A DNA stretch of 20,255 bases from DASYAN01 sp036501345 (GTDB lineage: Bacteria > Chloroflexota > Ktedonobacteria > Ktedonobacterales > Ktedonobacteraceae), in assembly GCA_036501345.1 (NCBI GenBank), contig DASYAN010000343.1, positions 1 through 20,255 on the forward strand. The letters are read 5' to 3'. Positions 1-7,521 of the stretch are shown one piece after another (the stretch's first letter is position 1; the number at the start of each line of letters is the position of its first letter). The notes below the pieces were generated by a model. The model was not told the origin of the DNA and ran no database searches. It saw only the letters and a program-made list of their open reading frames with translations. A program made the position numbers and the translations under genes.

Positions 1-1451
1 CCAAACTGTGCGACCCTGATGGACTCCAACTCATGCCGTTATGCTTTTGCCTGTTGGAAACGAGCAGATCATTGGCATACTCCTCCGGATTACTCGACAC
101 ACGAAGGCCCAATTGCTGTCTGAGCGCGTAACAAGGAATAAAGCTCAAGTTGCGAGAAAAGTAGCCAATCAATTTCTCAATGTGTTCTGCATCCTTGATG
201 TCATCTGGATGAAGAGATCGTAAGTAAGCAATAGCCTAGTCCACCTTGCCAATCCATAACCATGCAAGCAGTTCCAGCAGAACCGTATTCCTTTTCTCTT
301 TCCCCTTCATCGCCATGCTTAAGCGCTGTTGACATTTCTTATCAAGATGATACCAGTCTAAGATGAGTTTGAAAGGAAGAAAAGCAAAGACGTTCTGGAT
401 AGCTCCAAGCAAATCTTGGGCTCCATCGGTAAAAAAGACTAATTGTCCTGGCACAATCATGAGTCCATTCGAGAGCAGAAAAGCAAGGAGAACAATCATC
501 ATCTGCGCAATCGTGGCAGTCGTCATCGTGTAGGTTTCTCCCTTCCTCCTTTGAAGATGAGCGACCGTATTTTTCACCCGTTCTTTCTTTTTGGGGGGAG
601 AAGATCCTCTTTTCCTGCCAGACACCTTTTGTTTCTTACACAGCACATCATCGACTGAGATCAGAGCCTTGACCTGCGTTGGGTCTTCACATGTGCCCTG
701 CAAACTCTCCACATCAATCTGTCGTTCTTTTGGAAGAATAGCATTGAGTTCTTTTCCTGCTTGAGAAACTCTTTCCTTCGAGAGTACACTCTCATTGGCA
801 AGAAGGCCGTATCGACTCGTATCGCCTGTGCAGACGCCTTCATCCGTGAAGTCATAGCATTTCAAGATCGTTTTCGCTTTGGTTTCGACACACGCAGCAA
901 TAGCCTCTCCTTCCTGATTCACAAGGTTGGCCATCGTCCTGGGTTCTACCAGCTGCCCTTCTTTCCGTCGTAACGTGCGATTGAGCTTTTGAGCGCTTTT
1001 CCTGAATGGCATATCACAGCAAGAAAACACAGATAATTCCCGAAAACAGACCGTTTTGTACCGCTCTCTTGAGCCCGTTTCTGGGAAAACATCGCGTTCC
1101 GTACTAAATACTTTTTGTGAACCTTTCTTGATTTCATAGGTTGGCACTTCTAACCGACCAATCTCAGCATCAATCCCATACTTCTTCGGCTTTTCACTGC
1201 TTTTTCCTCCTTGTTTCTCCATTTCTACCTGAGTTTTTTTTTACGAGTCCGCCCACATATTTCTCAGTTACTGCTTCCATCACCCCATTTCGAGCTTCTA
1301 GCGCTGTCTGCTCATATTGATGAAATGTTTCTCCAAATGTTTCTGGCCCTGTAAATGCTTCAAAATCCGGTACATCGACTTCCAGCGTCGTCGCTTCTGT
1401 CACCTCTGACTCATCTTCATCGTGCAGTGTCACTTTTATTCGCATTTTCAT
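1..1451 (-). pseudogene. ISKra4-like transposase, disrupted and 3'-incomplete
   Basis: This is a transposase of the cyanobacterial/Ktedonobacter type related to ISKra4 or UPF0236 proteins (family recalled, not searched). The probable start is the ATG at 1451, preceded on the minus strand by AGGAGAG. The N-terminal part reads MKMRIKVTLHDEDE... to about 1243. There a run of nine A (T at 1234-1242 on plus) puts the downstream part in another frame; removing one A restores it. The second part holds SVDDVL, FFTDGAQDL and LILDWYHLDKKCQQRLSMA, the likely DDE core. An in-frame TAG at 238-236 interrupts ...WIGKVD*AIAYLRSL..., where homologues have a sense codon. The same frame then continues to position 1 with NDLLVSNRQKHNGMSWS, a family signature. 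The C-terminal few residues lie outside the window. The A9 step could be programmed frameshifting, but the amber codon cannot be explained that way. No terminal inverted repeat could be delimited. Confidence 0.8.
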
Positions 1452-1658
1452 CGTGATCGCTCTCCTGTTGTCGAATCGGTTCTTTTTCCCTTCTTCCAGA
1501 AGCATAGCACATCCTTCTCTGCTCATCAAGCTGGCAGAGGACAGCTAAGCAATTTCACAGGTCGTAATCGGATACAAGCGACCAAGCAAGCACGAGAGCT
1601 TGGCCTGCTGGATGAGAAGGTCTGAATTCCTCCTGGTTGGCTCCCACACAAAATATGG

Positions 1659-2651
1659 TCAAGCGTGGGCAGCCAGCCACTCCAGAATGCTCGTCAGAGC
1701 CTGTTGATCCAGGTGGGCATTGGGGGCAATGTAGCCCTCTATCTCGTCTAGCACCAATTCCGACCGAGGCCGCAACTCTTCTTTGAGGACGTGATTCGTG
1801 TTCTCGGGGAAGAGGAAGGTCACCTGCTCCTGTCCCGCCGCCGCCAGTTTCAGCGGCTCTCCATCGGTTTGCCAGTCGACTTGGACGTCCTTTTTCCCAA
1901 TGATGACCAGCACCGGGATGTCCATCTGCTTGAGCAAGGGAGCCGCATTGGCCATCCAGAGCTCACGGGCAAGGGGCAAGTTGGCCGGGCTTTCCAGAGC
2001 TTTCAGCAGCATCTGGACCCCCTCCGGCAGCACCGGATCTGGGGCGATGGGCTCTCCGTTCAGGAAGCGGGCGATGGCGGCATCGTAGAGCGCCAGCAAC
2101 ACCTCCCCATTCGGTATGCGAGCGGCCTGCGCCGCTAATTGGGATCGCGCCACCATGCCAACAGCCCGTCCAGGAGGGCCGATGAGCACGAGTCCGGCGA
2201 ACGGAATCTCAGGGCTGTGCAGGTGATAGTTCAGGGCGTGGAGGGTTCCCTCGCTGTTGGCGAGCGCGAAGATCTGGCCAGAACGCACGTACTCCTGGCA
2301 GGCCATAGTGTGGACGGCTCCGGCGAGTTCGTCAACATGGCTTTGCATGCTGACCTTGCCGATCAACAGTGGCACATTCTCGCGAGCATGGGGGCCGGAA
2401 ACACGCTTGTCATAGCGCAGTGAGGCGATCCCTGCCCACGCGAGCGCTTCCGCAAGTAGCCGTGCGCTGCCATTGGTTCCCTGCAGGAGCGGCGAATTCC
2501 AATCACGGTCAGTGGGGCCACTGCCTGCCACCATCACCACCGCAGGAAAAGGTCCGGCACCAGATGGTCTGATCAACGTGCCATAGACGGTCGTTGAGTC
2601 CAGTTGCCAGGTGACTTCCAAACTCTCTCCATACGAAACCTGATCCGTCAT
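1659..2651 (-). CDS. Alpha/beta hydrolase (serine hydrolase family)
   Basis: This 330-residue protein is predicted to be a cytoplasmic esterase or peptidase-like hydrolase of unknown substrate. The start at 2651 is chosen because AAAGGATAGGA precedes it; a GTG 13 codons upstream is less likely. Visible motifs are the oxyanion-loop strand VVMVAGSGPTDRDWN near residue 40, the nucleophile elbow ALANSEGTLHA with Ser133, a candidate acid at Asp255 (IIGKKDVQVDW) and the catalytic His at about 287 (PENTNHVLKEEL). The elbow is A-N-S-E-G instead of the usual G-x-S-x-G. No signal peptide is visible. The gene is clearly GC-richer (about 60-65% in sampled lines) than its surroundings, and it lies between a dead transposase and a gene-free stretch, which suggests separate acquisition. 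The fold assignment is secure; the substrate is unknown. Confidence 0.88.
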   Translation of the reverse strand: MTDQVSYGESLEVTWQLDSTTVYGTLIRPSGAGPFPAVVMVAGSGPTDRDWNSPLLQGTNGSARLLAEALAWAGIASLRYDKRVSGPHARENVPLLIGKVSMQSHVDELAGAVHTMACQEYVRSGQIFALANSEGTLHALNYHLHSPEIPFAGLVLIGPPGRAVGMVARSQLAAQAARIPNGEVLLALYDAAIARFLNGEPIAPDPVLPEGVQMLLKALESPANLPLARELWMANAAPLLKQMDIPVLVIIGKKDVQVDWQTDGEPLKLAAAGQEQVTFLFPENTNHVLKEELRPRSELVLDEIEGYIAPNAHLDQQALTSILEWLAAHA

Positions 2652-2853
2652 GCTTCCTATCCTTTCACAGCTCTCTGGAAGACGCAACACACAACCCAGA
2701 GCGTCTGTTCTCTCAACTTCAATACTTCAACATACGTTGAAATGATAGGGCAAAAAAGCTCCGCCGTCAAGGAGAGGTTCTGCGACGAAGTGTGCGGAGT
2801 ATTTTTGCAATGCCTTATCCCGCCTCAACGGGCGCAATGGAATTGGGCCCATA

Positions 2854-2898
2854 CACTCGGGCAATGAATTGCTAGGTGGGCAATTTATTGCCCGAGTG
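2854..2898. repeat. 19-bp near-perfect inverted repeat (hairpin)
   Basis: The left arm CACTCGGGCAATGAATTGC (2854-2872) and right arm GCAATTTATTGCCCGAGTG (2880-2898) are reverse complements with a single mismatch that would be a G-U pair in RNA. The spacer is 7 nt. There is no T-run after either arm, so it is not a typical intrinsic terminator. It could be an end hairpin or remnant of a mobile element. Confidence 0.75.
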
Positions 2899-2944
2899 TT
2901 CCGAGGTCGGAGCTAGCAAGGATCTGTTTACAAAAACGTTACGC

Positions 2945-2968
2945 GCACCCTTCTGCGACGAAGGGTGC
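2945..2968. repeat. 9-bp perfect inverted repeat
   Basis: GCACCCTTC (2945-2953) and GAAGGGTGC (2960-2968) pair perfectly around a 6-nt loop. Part of the structure (TTCTGCGACGAAG) also occurs at 2778-2790. A further 7-bp pair GGTGCAT/ATGCACC follows at 2976-2982 and 2997-3003. Function unknown. Confidence 0.6.
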
Positions 2969-3414
2969 CACCAATGGTGCATCCTAGCACGAAATAATGC
3001 ACCTTGAGCAGGAGGAAGGGGGATACAGAGAAAACCTAGTAGTCCATGCTCTGCATCTAATTTCTTGCGTGTTGCGTGTTCTAATAAGAGCGGTAATTTG
3101 CCTCCCCACAATTAGACCTAGCGAAGCCGCTCTTGCCTCTTCGCTGCATCGAAATCATTAAATAAATCGTATCCAAAAAGAGAGCGGAACTACCAACTTT
3201 TTCGTCTTGCACCACCTGTTGCTTTTTGAGCACCGCTCTCGCTTTCTCTCCGATCCGCGAGGTATGGAATGCTCAGCTGATCATGCACTCTCTCCCTTAC
3301 CTCGCACTAGTCTACAAAGCAATCCATCATGCCGTTGAGGCCCAGAACATAGCCTCTCTCAACCCATAGCAAGACAAAAATGATGGTAGCTCTTCACGAT
3401 TGCCTCTGTGATGA

Positions 3415-3840
3415 TTAGAGAGCACCATTTTCCGCATCACGCTTTCCTCTCTGGATATAGGTAGGATATTCAGATTGCATATGCAATTTCTGAGAAGCAA
3501 TGATTCTCTTGTCCAAACCTGCAGTTACTTGCTTTATATCGTCTACTTCATGTTTAGCATATTTAATATCCCTCAAAATACTTTCTACTTTATCTCCTAG
3601 TTCCTTCTTGGCTTTTTCTAGTTTCTTTTCATATTCACCAGTGATCTTCCCTGTTCTTTCCTCAATATTATTCCAAGTTGAAACTACAATAAAAGCTCCA
3701 ATAATAGTTAATACAGCTATTGCAATAGTAAGCGTAACCTCAAGGACAGCCAGGGTATCAAATCCACGGGGGATAGGATTAGCATAAAAACCTATTACTA
3801 CACCTATAGGCAGTCCACAGGAAACTAATAGCAACACCAT
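3415..3840 (-). CDS. Small membrane protein, two TM segments plus coiled coil
   Basis: This 141-residue protein is not recognised as a known family. The start at 3840 (ATG) is chosen for the AAAGG lying 5 nt upstream; an in-frame TTG at 3870 is an alternative that adds 10 residues. Residues about 2-19 (LLLVSCGLPIGVVIGF) and 33-56 (TLTIAIAVLTIIGAFIVV) are hydrophobic and likely span the membrane. Residues about 60-115 are rich in Lys and Glu with heptad-like spacing (EYEKKLEKAKKELGDKVESI), indicating a cytoplasmic coiled coil. The cysteine in the first segment might be mistaken for a lipobox, but the context is not typical. The gene is AT-rich (under 40% GC in sampled lines), in sharp contrast to the hydrolase next to it. 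It could scaffold or sense something at the membrane; nothing more can be supported. Confidence 0.65.
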   Translation of the reverse strand: MVLLLVSCGLPIGVVIGFYANPIPRGFDTLAVLEVTLTIAIAVLTIIGAFIVVSTWNNIEERTGKITGEYEKKLEKAKKELGDKVESILRDIKYAKHEVDDIKQVTAGLDKRIIASQKLHMQSEYPTYIQRGKRDAENGAL

Positions 3841-4184
3841 GCTAACCTTTCTAAAGTTTACGGTTCCCAAAACTTTCTTCTTTTCTAGTCGCTAGCTAAT
3901 AGCGAGTTTAAATGGTCATTATATAGATAGTATACTCAACATCACAGAGATCCAAAGCTCAGCCGCAAGGGTCATGGAACACCAACTCCAGTCGTTTATG
4001 CCCATATTCCTACTCTATCGGTTTTTCACTTCTTGGACAACTCTTTTATACCTTTGCAAAATGTTCACCAACTGAAGGAATTTGTGCTCTTGCCTCTAGA
4101 CAAAGATTATCAGATTGACTTATAATATTACATAATGATATGGTTGAGGTATTTGATACCCAAGAAGCATGGGGAGGTGTGTGT
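3841..4184. other. Divergent intergenic region
   Basis: This gap separates the minus-strand membrane protein from the plus-strand histidine kinase. It contains the kinase promoter candidate at 4097-4126 and a small inverted repeat CGCTA-GCTAA-TAGCG near 3890-3904. No gene is seen. Confidence 0.5.
4097..4126 (+). promoter_or_regulatory. Sigma-70-type promoter candidate for the histidine kinase
   Basis: TAGACA at 4097-4102 (5 of 6 matches to TTGACA) and a perfect TATAAT at 4121-4126 are separated by 18 nt. They lie about 60 nt upstream of the kinase start codon. Prediction from motif match only. Confidence 0.5.
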
Positions 4185-5297
4185 ATGCTGATGTTTTATC
4201 GCTTTTGTCTCACCTTGAGACGTCTATCGTGGACCAAACGTCTCTTTATCGTCCTCTTATCGTTCTCTCTGCTGGAAGCTCTGCTTGCATATTTGACAAT
4301 CCAAGGAAAAGAAAGTGGTATTGCTTCTATCCTAATCCTTCCTGGTATACTTGCAGCATTACTTTTTCCATGGAAGAAAGCTTTTGCTCTGGAGTTCTTT
4401 CTGCTCTTGATTTACCTGGGAACTAACATGACTATCAAAGGGTGGAACTCCACCGAGATTATAGCATTTGCACTGGGAACCTTGATCGATTGCTTCATTA
4501 TTGTAATTGTTGCGTTCCTGCGCCACGCATGGGAGATGGCAGAGGAGGCCAAGCAAAAGGAGAAGAAACTGGCTGGTCTCAAAGACCAATTCATCACCAA
4601 TATCCACCATGAGTTGCGTTCACCACTCACAGCCGTGTTGGGGCCTCTTGATATTCTGAGAGATAACGGTGACCAGATCACTATTGAGGAGCGTAATATG
4701 TTCCTCGATCATGCGATTTACGCTGGCAACGAGCTGCAGCGTATAGCTGACAATATCCTTGATGCAATGCGAGCTGATTCTGACGTCAGTTCTCCCTGGA
4801 TCAAGGAATTCGAGCTTGACCGAGTGATCTCTGATGTGCTACGTCATATCGATACGTTTGATCATTTCTTACACATCGATATTACCAATGATATTGTTGT
4901 GCGGGGTGATTCTCAGCAGGTTGGTCAAGTCATAAGGAACCTGCTATCCAATTGCTTCAAGTATTCTCCTAAGGGTAGCCCTGTCACCGTAAGGGTATGG
5001 AGAGATGATGCCTATGCCTATGTGTGCGTTAAGGATAAAGGGCCCGGTATTAGCACTCACCATATTCCACTAATCTTCCAGAAGTTTTCTCGCCTCGAGC
5101 ATGATATAGCGGGCCCAGTACGAGGAATAGGGCTTGGGCTCTACATCTGCCGAAGACTTATCGAGAACATGGAAGGGCGGATCTGGGTTGAAAGCACAGG
5201 CATCCCAGGTAAGGGAAGTAGTTTTTATTTCACATTGCCCTGTGCTTCTGTGGAAGTGATGGAACCAAGAGTACAGCGGATACTCGTCGATCGTTGA
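4185..5297 (+). CDS. Membrane sensor histidine kinase
   Basis: This 370-residue hybrid-free histidine kinase phosphorylates itself and presumably an unlinked response regulator; none is encoded next to it. The start at 4185 follows GGGGAGG with a 7-nt gap; an ATG at 4140 lacks a ribosome site. Four hydrophobic stretches occupy residues about 18-115, with only very short loops, so sensing is probably within the membrane or cytoplasm. The dimerisation H-box is FITNIHHELRSPLT with the phospho-acceptor at about His142. The ATPase domain shows the N-box NLLSNCFKYSP (about 253-263), G1 DKGPGI (284-289), F-box FQKFSR (298-303) and G2 GIGLGLY (314-320). All catalytic boxes appear intact. The signal is unknown. 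The next gene is convergent, 47 nt away. Confidence 0.93.
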   Translation: MLMFYRFCLTLRRLSWTKRLFIVLLSFSLLEALLAYLTIQGKESGIASILILPGILAALLFPWKKAFALEFFLLLIYLGTNMTIKGWNSTEIIAFALGTLIDCFIIVIVAFLRHAWEMAEEAKQKEKKLAGLKDQFITNIHHELRSPLTAVLGPLDILRDNGDQITIEERNMFLDHAIYAGNELQRIADNILDAMRADSDVSSPWIKEFELDRVISDVLRHIDTFDHFLHIDITNDIVVRGDSQQVGQVIRNLLSNCFKYSPKGSPVTVRVWRDDAYAYVCVKDKGPGISTHHIPLIFQKFSRLEHDIAGPVRGIGLGLYICRRLIENMEGRIWVESTGIPGKGSSFYFTLPCASVEVMEPRVQRILVDR

Positions 5298-5344
5298 CTA
5301 GGCAGAAGGCACTTGAAAATGGTAGGAAACATGCAGCAGGAGCT

Positions 5345-5722
5345 TCACATTACCTGCTTTGATAGAGCTCGTTTGAGCAAGGATTTGACCAATTGGAGTG
5401 CCTTTGAGCGTGAATAAGAGGTGATCACGCTCGCTTGCTCCCTGATAAGCTCTTCATCCTCCTGCACAAACTCGCAGACAAGTAAATACCCTGCTGCCCA
5501 ACCGTTTTGATAGATTTCGCTGAATTCTAATGCTGTCTCTAAACAAATATCTTGTGCGTAACGTGTAGCCCGCTGATTTATTTCATCTTCGCCGAGAAAT
5601 ACAGGATAATCTAGGTAACTAGTATAAGCCCCTTCCATAGCGGCATCAAATAGTAGTTTGTCATTTTCTAAAAACATGAACGGAGTATAACACAAGAAAA
5701 AACTATGCTTGTATCCCATCAT
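5345..5722 (-). CDS. Hypothetical protein, 125 residues
   Basis: I do not recognise this protein. It starts with two Met codons at 5722 and 5719 behind AGGT; an internal Met at residue 16 has no ribosome site. After a hydrophobic N-terminus (about residues 7-18) it is acidic and predicted mainly helical, with FLENDKLLFDAAMEGAY, RATRYAQDICLETALEFSEIY and a basic C-terminal helix SRSKALQLVKSLLKRALSKQ. The hydrophobic start is too short and polar to call a secure membrane anchor. It is convergent with the histidine kinase, so they are not in one operon. The frame is long and in a composition like its neighbours, so it is probably a real gene, but no function can be given. Confidence 0.55.
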   Translation of the reverse strand: MMGYKHSFFLCYTPFMFLENDKLLFDAAMEGAYTSYLDYPVFLGEDEINQRATRYAQDICLETALEFSEIYQNGWAAGYLLVCEFVQEDEELIREQASVITSYSRSKALQLVKSLLKRALSKQVM

Positions 5723-6060
5723 TAGATACCTAGTACTTTTAGCTCTTGGGAATTCCTAAAGAGTTGTCCCTTTTTCCCCCTAGAAGAGCGAGCAAAGTTC
5801 TTTTATACTGTTTACTGTAAACCAAAGATCTCCAAGGCCATCACAATTTCTTAAAAGCGTCACGTATCGGGTAACAAGAGACGCGACGCCGAGAAAAGGA
5901 GACGGATAGCCTTGGAAACCCATACAATCAATGATACACCACTATACGCTCAAAGGGAAGTACCCCGGGCTTCTGGCTAGGAGGCAAGTCCTCAATCTCG
6001 AGTTAAGAACTCATATAGCTCTATCTATGAAAGAGTATTGGAAACGTTCCCTTGAAATGA

Positions 6061-6132
6061 TGTCAAATGTTGACAAATGAGTGCGGCTGTTGAGTATACA
6101 TTTCTTGACAAAAGTGAACATAATGATATACA
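6061..6132 (+). promoter_or_regulatory. Tandem promoter-like motifs with overlapping palindrome
   Basis: TTGACA 6070-6075 and TATACA 6095-6100 (19-nt spacer) are followed by TTGACA 6105-6110 and TATACA 6127-6132 (16-nt spacer). The first -35-like box is half of the perfect 15-bp palindrome TGTCAAATGTTGACA (6061-6075), arranged like a repressor operator. No convincing ORF follows directly; the nearest candidate starts at 6464. Confidence 0.5.
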
Positions 6133-6420
6133 TGCTCTCATGAAGTTCTCATTCTGGCAAATGCCAATGACCTTAGAGATTATGGTGAAAAGCCAAACGG
6201 GTGCGTGAGTACAGCTTATCTGTGAAGTCCTATAGAACGTTAGTAGGTGGTCTCTAAGCGAGGGAAATGAAAGAGCCTAAACATGAGAACATGGTCAAAA
6301 AGCACTCCCAAACGCTGCTTGCAGCAATGGGATAGGGGATGTGAATAAGGCGCTTGCGTCTTTAGTAGTGCATCCTGAGAGGATCGTCGTTCCCCTCCGA
6401 ACACGGGTTCATGGACACAT

Positions 6421-6449
6421 TTGTCACTGAATTCGTAACTATTTATAGT
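6421..6449 (+). promoter_or_regulatory. Sigma-70-type promoter candidate
   Basis: TTGTCA (6421-6426) and TATAGT (6444-6449), each one base from consensus, have the ideal 17-nt spacing. Transcription would begin near 6456, almost on top of the ribosome site of the small ORF at 6464, giving a very short leader. Confidence 0.45.
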
Positions 6450-6463
6450 TGTTAAGGAGAGAG

Positions 6464-6616
6464 ATGAAGAGCGACACATTTAATCCTATGCTTATTTTGA
6501 AGTCCCTAGATTGTGACGCTCTTCTTACTAATACGGAACAGAGGAGAAAAGAGATCCACCCGAATAAACACTCTGCTAGAGGGCTTCGCTCAATTCGTCG
6601 AAAACTTGCCCTATAA
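6464..6616 (+). CDS. Possible small ORF, 50 residues
   Basis: An ATG at 6464 is preceded by AAGGAGAG at 5-nt spacing, one of the best ribosome sites in the window, and by the promoter candidate at 6421-6449. The frame encodes 50 residues, beginning MKSDTFNPMLILKSLDCD and ending in a basic stretch (RGLRSIRRKLAL). It overlaps the 3' end of the metallo-hydrolase gene on the opposite strand by 41 bp. I recognise no family. It may be a genuine small protein, an antisense transcript with a chance frame, or a relic. Confidence 0.35.
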   Translation: MKSDTFNPMLILKSLDCDALLTNTEQRRKEIHPNKHSARGLRSIRRKLAL

Positions 6617-7409
6617 CCATGGGTAAACGCTCCTGGGCACCACGTGGAGCAACCGTCTGTATCTCAGCAGCGACTTTTGTCAGAGTGGTCTCACGATCCG
6701 ATCCGCTGGCAATGGCATTACCAACATGAGTCCTCAGCGTTATGAACCAGTTGCGTAAGTTAGCCAGTTCCGCCGGGGTTTGCACCGGGCCGTGTCCGGG
6801 GATGACATGCGCTGCTTCCAACTTTTCTAGACGTTCCAGAGCCCGAATCCAGTTAGCAGAGTTACCACCTGGAGGCATAGCAGGAACGATTGTGTTGAAA
6901 AGCAGATCACCAGCGAACAACGTACGCGATTGGGGAAGCCAAGCCACACTGTCGCTCGGGCTATGGGCAGCACTTAGGTAGATCAGCTCTACCTCGACAT
7001 CCCCTAAGGACACAGTCATCTCGTCCTCAAAAGTGATTGTGGGTGGTGTAATTATTACATCACTGATAAGTTGAGCCATTTGTGGATATTGCTTCTTCCA
7101 GTTGGCAAGCGTCTGTTCGCCGGAGGTGACAAGATTCTCCCGTACACCCTCCTGGGCAAAGATGGGATAATCAGCAAACACCTGGTTACCATAAACATGA
7201 TCCCCATGTGGATGCGTATTAAAAAGGGACAACGATCCTTGTTTGCAATATTCTTGTGCGGCTGTACGTAAGGGAGTTGCTTCGGCAACGCTCATTCCCG
7301 AATCAACGACGAGGACACCCTCACTCCCACTGATGATGCCACGATTACAGACACCACCTAGAGCGACCAGTACACCTGGTACTATTTCTTGTAAGCTAAA
7401 ATCAGGCAT
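6576..7409 (-). CDS. Metallo-beta-lactamase-fold hydrolase
   Basis: This 277-residue protein has the metal-binding set of the MBL superfamily: NTHPHGDH (His66, His68, Asp70, His71), SAAHSPSD (His149), AGDLL (Asp168) and PGHGP (His206). These would hold a two-metal centre that hydrolyses an ester, thioester or lactam; the substrate is unknown. The layout resembles the SoxH/cyclase-like MBL group more than true beta-lactamases, and no secretion signal is visible. The start at 7409 follows AAAGGAGATTT, whereas earlier in-frame Met codons lack ribosome sites. The gene lies 112 nt downstream of the repeat-rich pseudokinase on the same strand, with operator-like dyads in the gap, so it may have its own promoter. 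It overlaps a small plus-strand ORF at its 3' end. Confidence 0.92.
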   Translation of the reverse strand: MPDFSLQEIVPGVLVALGGVCNRGIISGSEGVLVVDSGMSVAEATPLRTAAQEYCKQGSLSLFNTHPHGDHVYGNQVFADYPIFAQEGVRENLVTSGEQTLANWKKQYPQMAQLISDVIITPPTITFEDEMTVSLGDVEVELIYLSAAHSPSDSVAWLPQSRTLFAGDLLFNTIVPAMPPGGNSANWIRALERLEKLEAAHVIPGHGPVQTPAELANLRNWFITLRTHVGNAIASGSDRETTLTKVAAEIQTVAPRGAQERLPMVIGQVFDELSEAL

Positions 7410-7421
7410 AAATCTCCTTTT

Positions 7422-7455
7422 GTCTACAATAATGTAGAGAAATTCAGAATTTCTC
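7422..7455. promoter_or_regulatory. Two operator-like dyads upstream of the metallo-hydrolase
   Basis: TCTACA-ATAA-TGTAGA (7422-7437 approximately) is immediately followed by the 19-bp palindrome GAGAAATTCAGAATTTCTC (7437-7455). Both lie just upstream of the ribosome site of the gene starting at 7409. Placement suits repressor binding; which regulator would bind is unknown. Confidence 0.4.
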
Positions 7456-7521
7456 AAAAGTAATTGGCAGGTTCTCAACCCCATACATAACGATACCATC
7501 TACAACTTGCAACGGTATATC

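Larger units (their letters stand above)
2652..3414. other. Gene-free stretch with several hairpins
   Basis: No convincing gene is seen on either strand: reading frames here are short, lack good ribosome sites and have no recognisable motifs. The stretch holds at least three inverted repeats (2854-2898, 2945-2968, 2976-3003) and a 13-bp direct repeat TTCTGCGACGAAG at 2778-2790 and 2951-2963. A weaker 7-bp inverted repeat lies at 3120-3145. It looks like decayed or mobile-element-derived DNA. Confidence 0.6.
5723..6463. other. Gene-free stretch with promoter-like motifs
   Basis: No protein gene is convincingly supported over about 740 nt. Recognisable content is the tandem promoter-like motifs with a palindrome at 6061-6132 and a promoter candidate at 6421-6449. 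A 79-codon minus-strand frame at 6240-6479 has unremarkable composition and no family motif and was not called. The region could hide a small RNA downstream of 6132. Confidence 0.5.

Noticed and set aside
2872..3111. Minus-strand frame of 79 codons
   Set aside because: It runs through the hairpin cluster, has no good ribosome site and its residue pattern does not look like a folded protein.
6140..6208. 22-codon frame after the tandem promoter motifs, as a leader peptide
   Set aside because: It has no ribosome site, no attenuator-like structure follows and there is no downstream gene on that strand to control.
6240..6479. Minus-strand frame of 79 codons
   Set aside because: It has only a weak upstream AGGA, low-complexity Ser/His/Cys-rich composition and no family motif, and its 5' end overlaps a better small-ORF candidate on the other strand.
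7424..7437. BlaI/MecI operator upstream of the metallo-hydrolase
   Set aside because: The BlaI/MecI pattern has TACA and TGTA two bases apart; here the gap is four, and no BlaI-like gene is present. It was kept only as a generic dyad.
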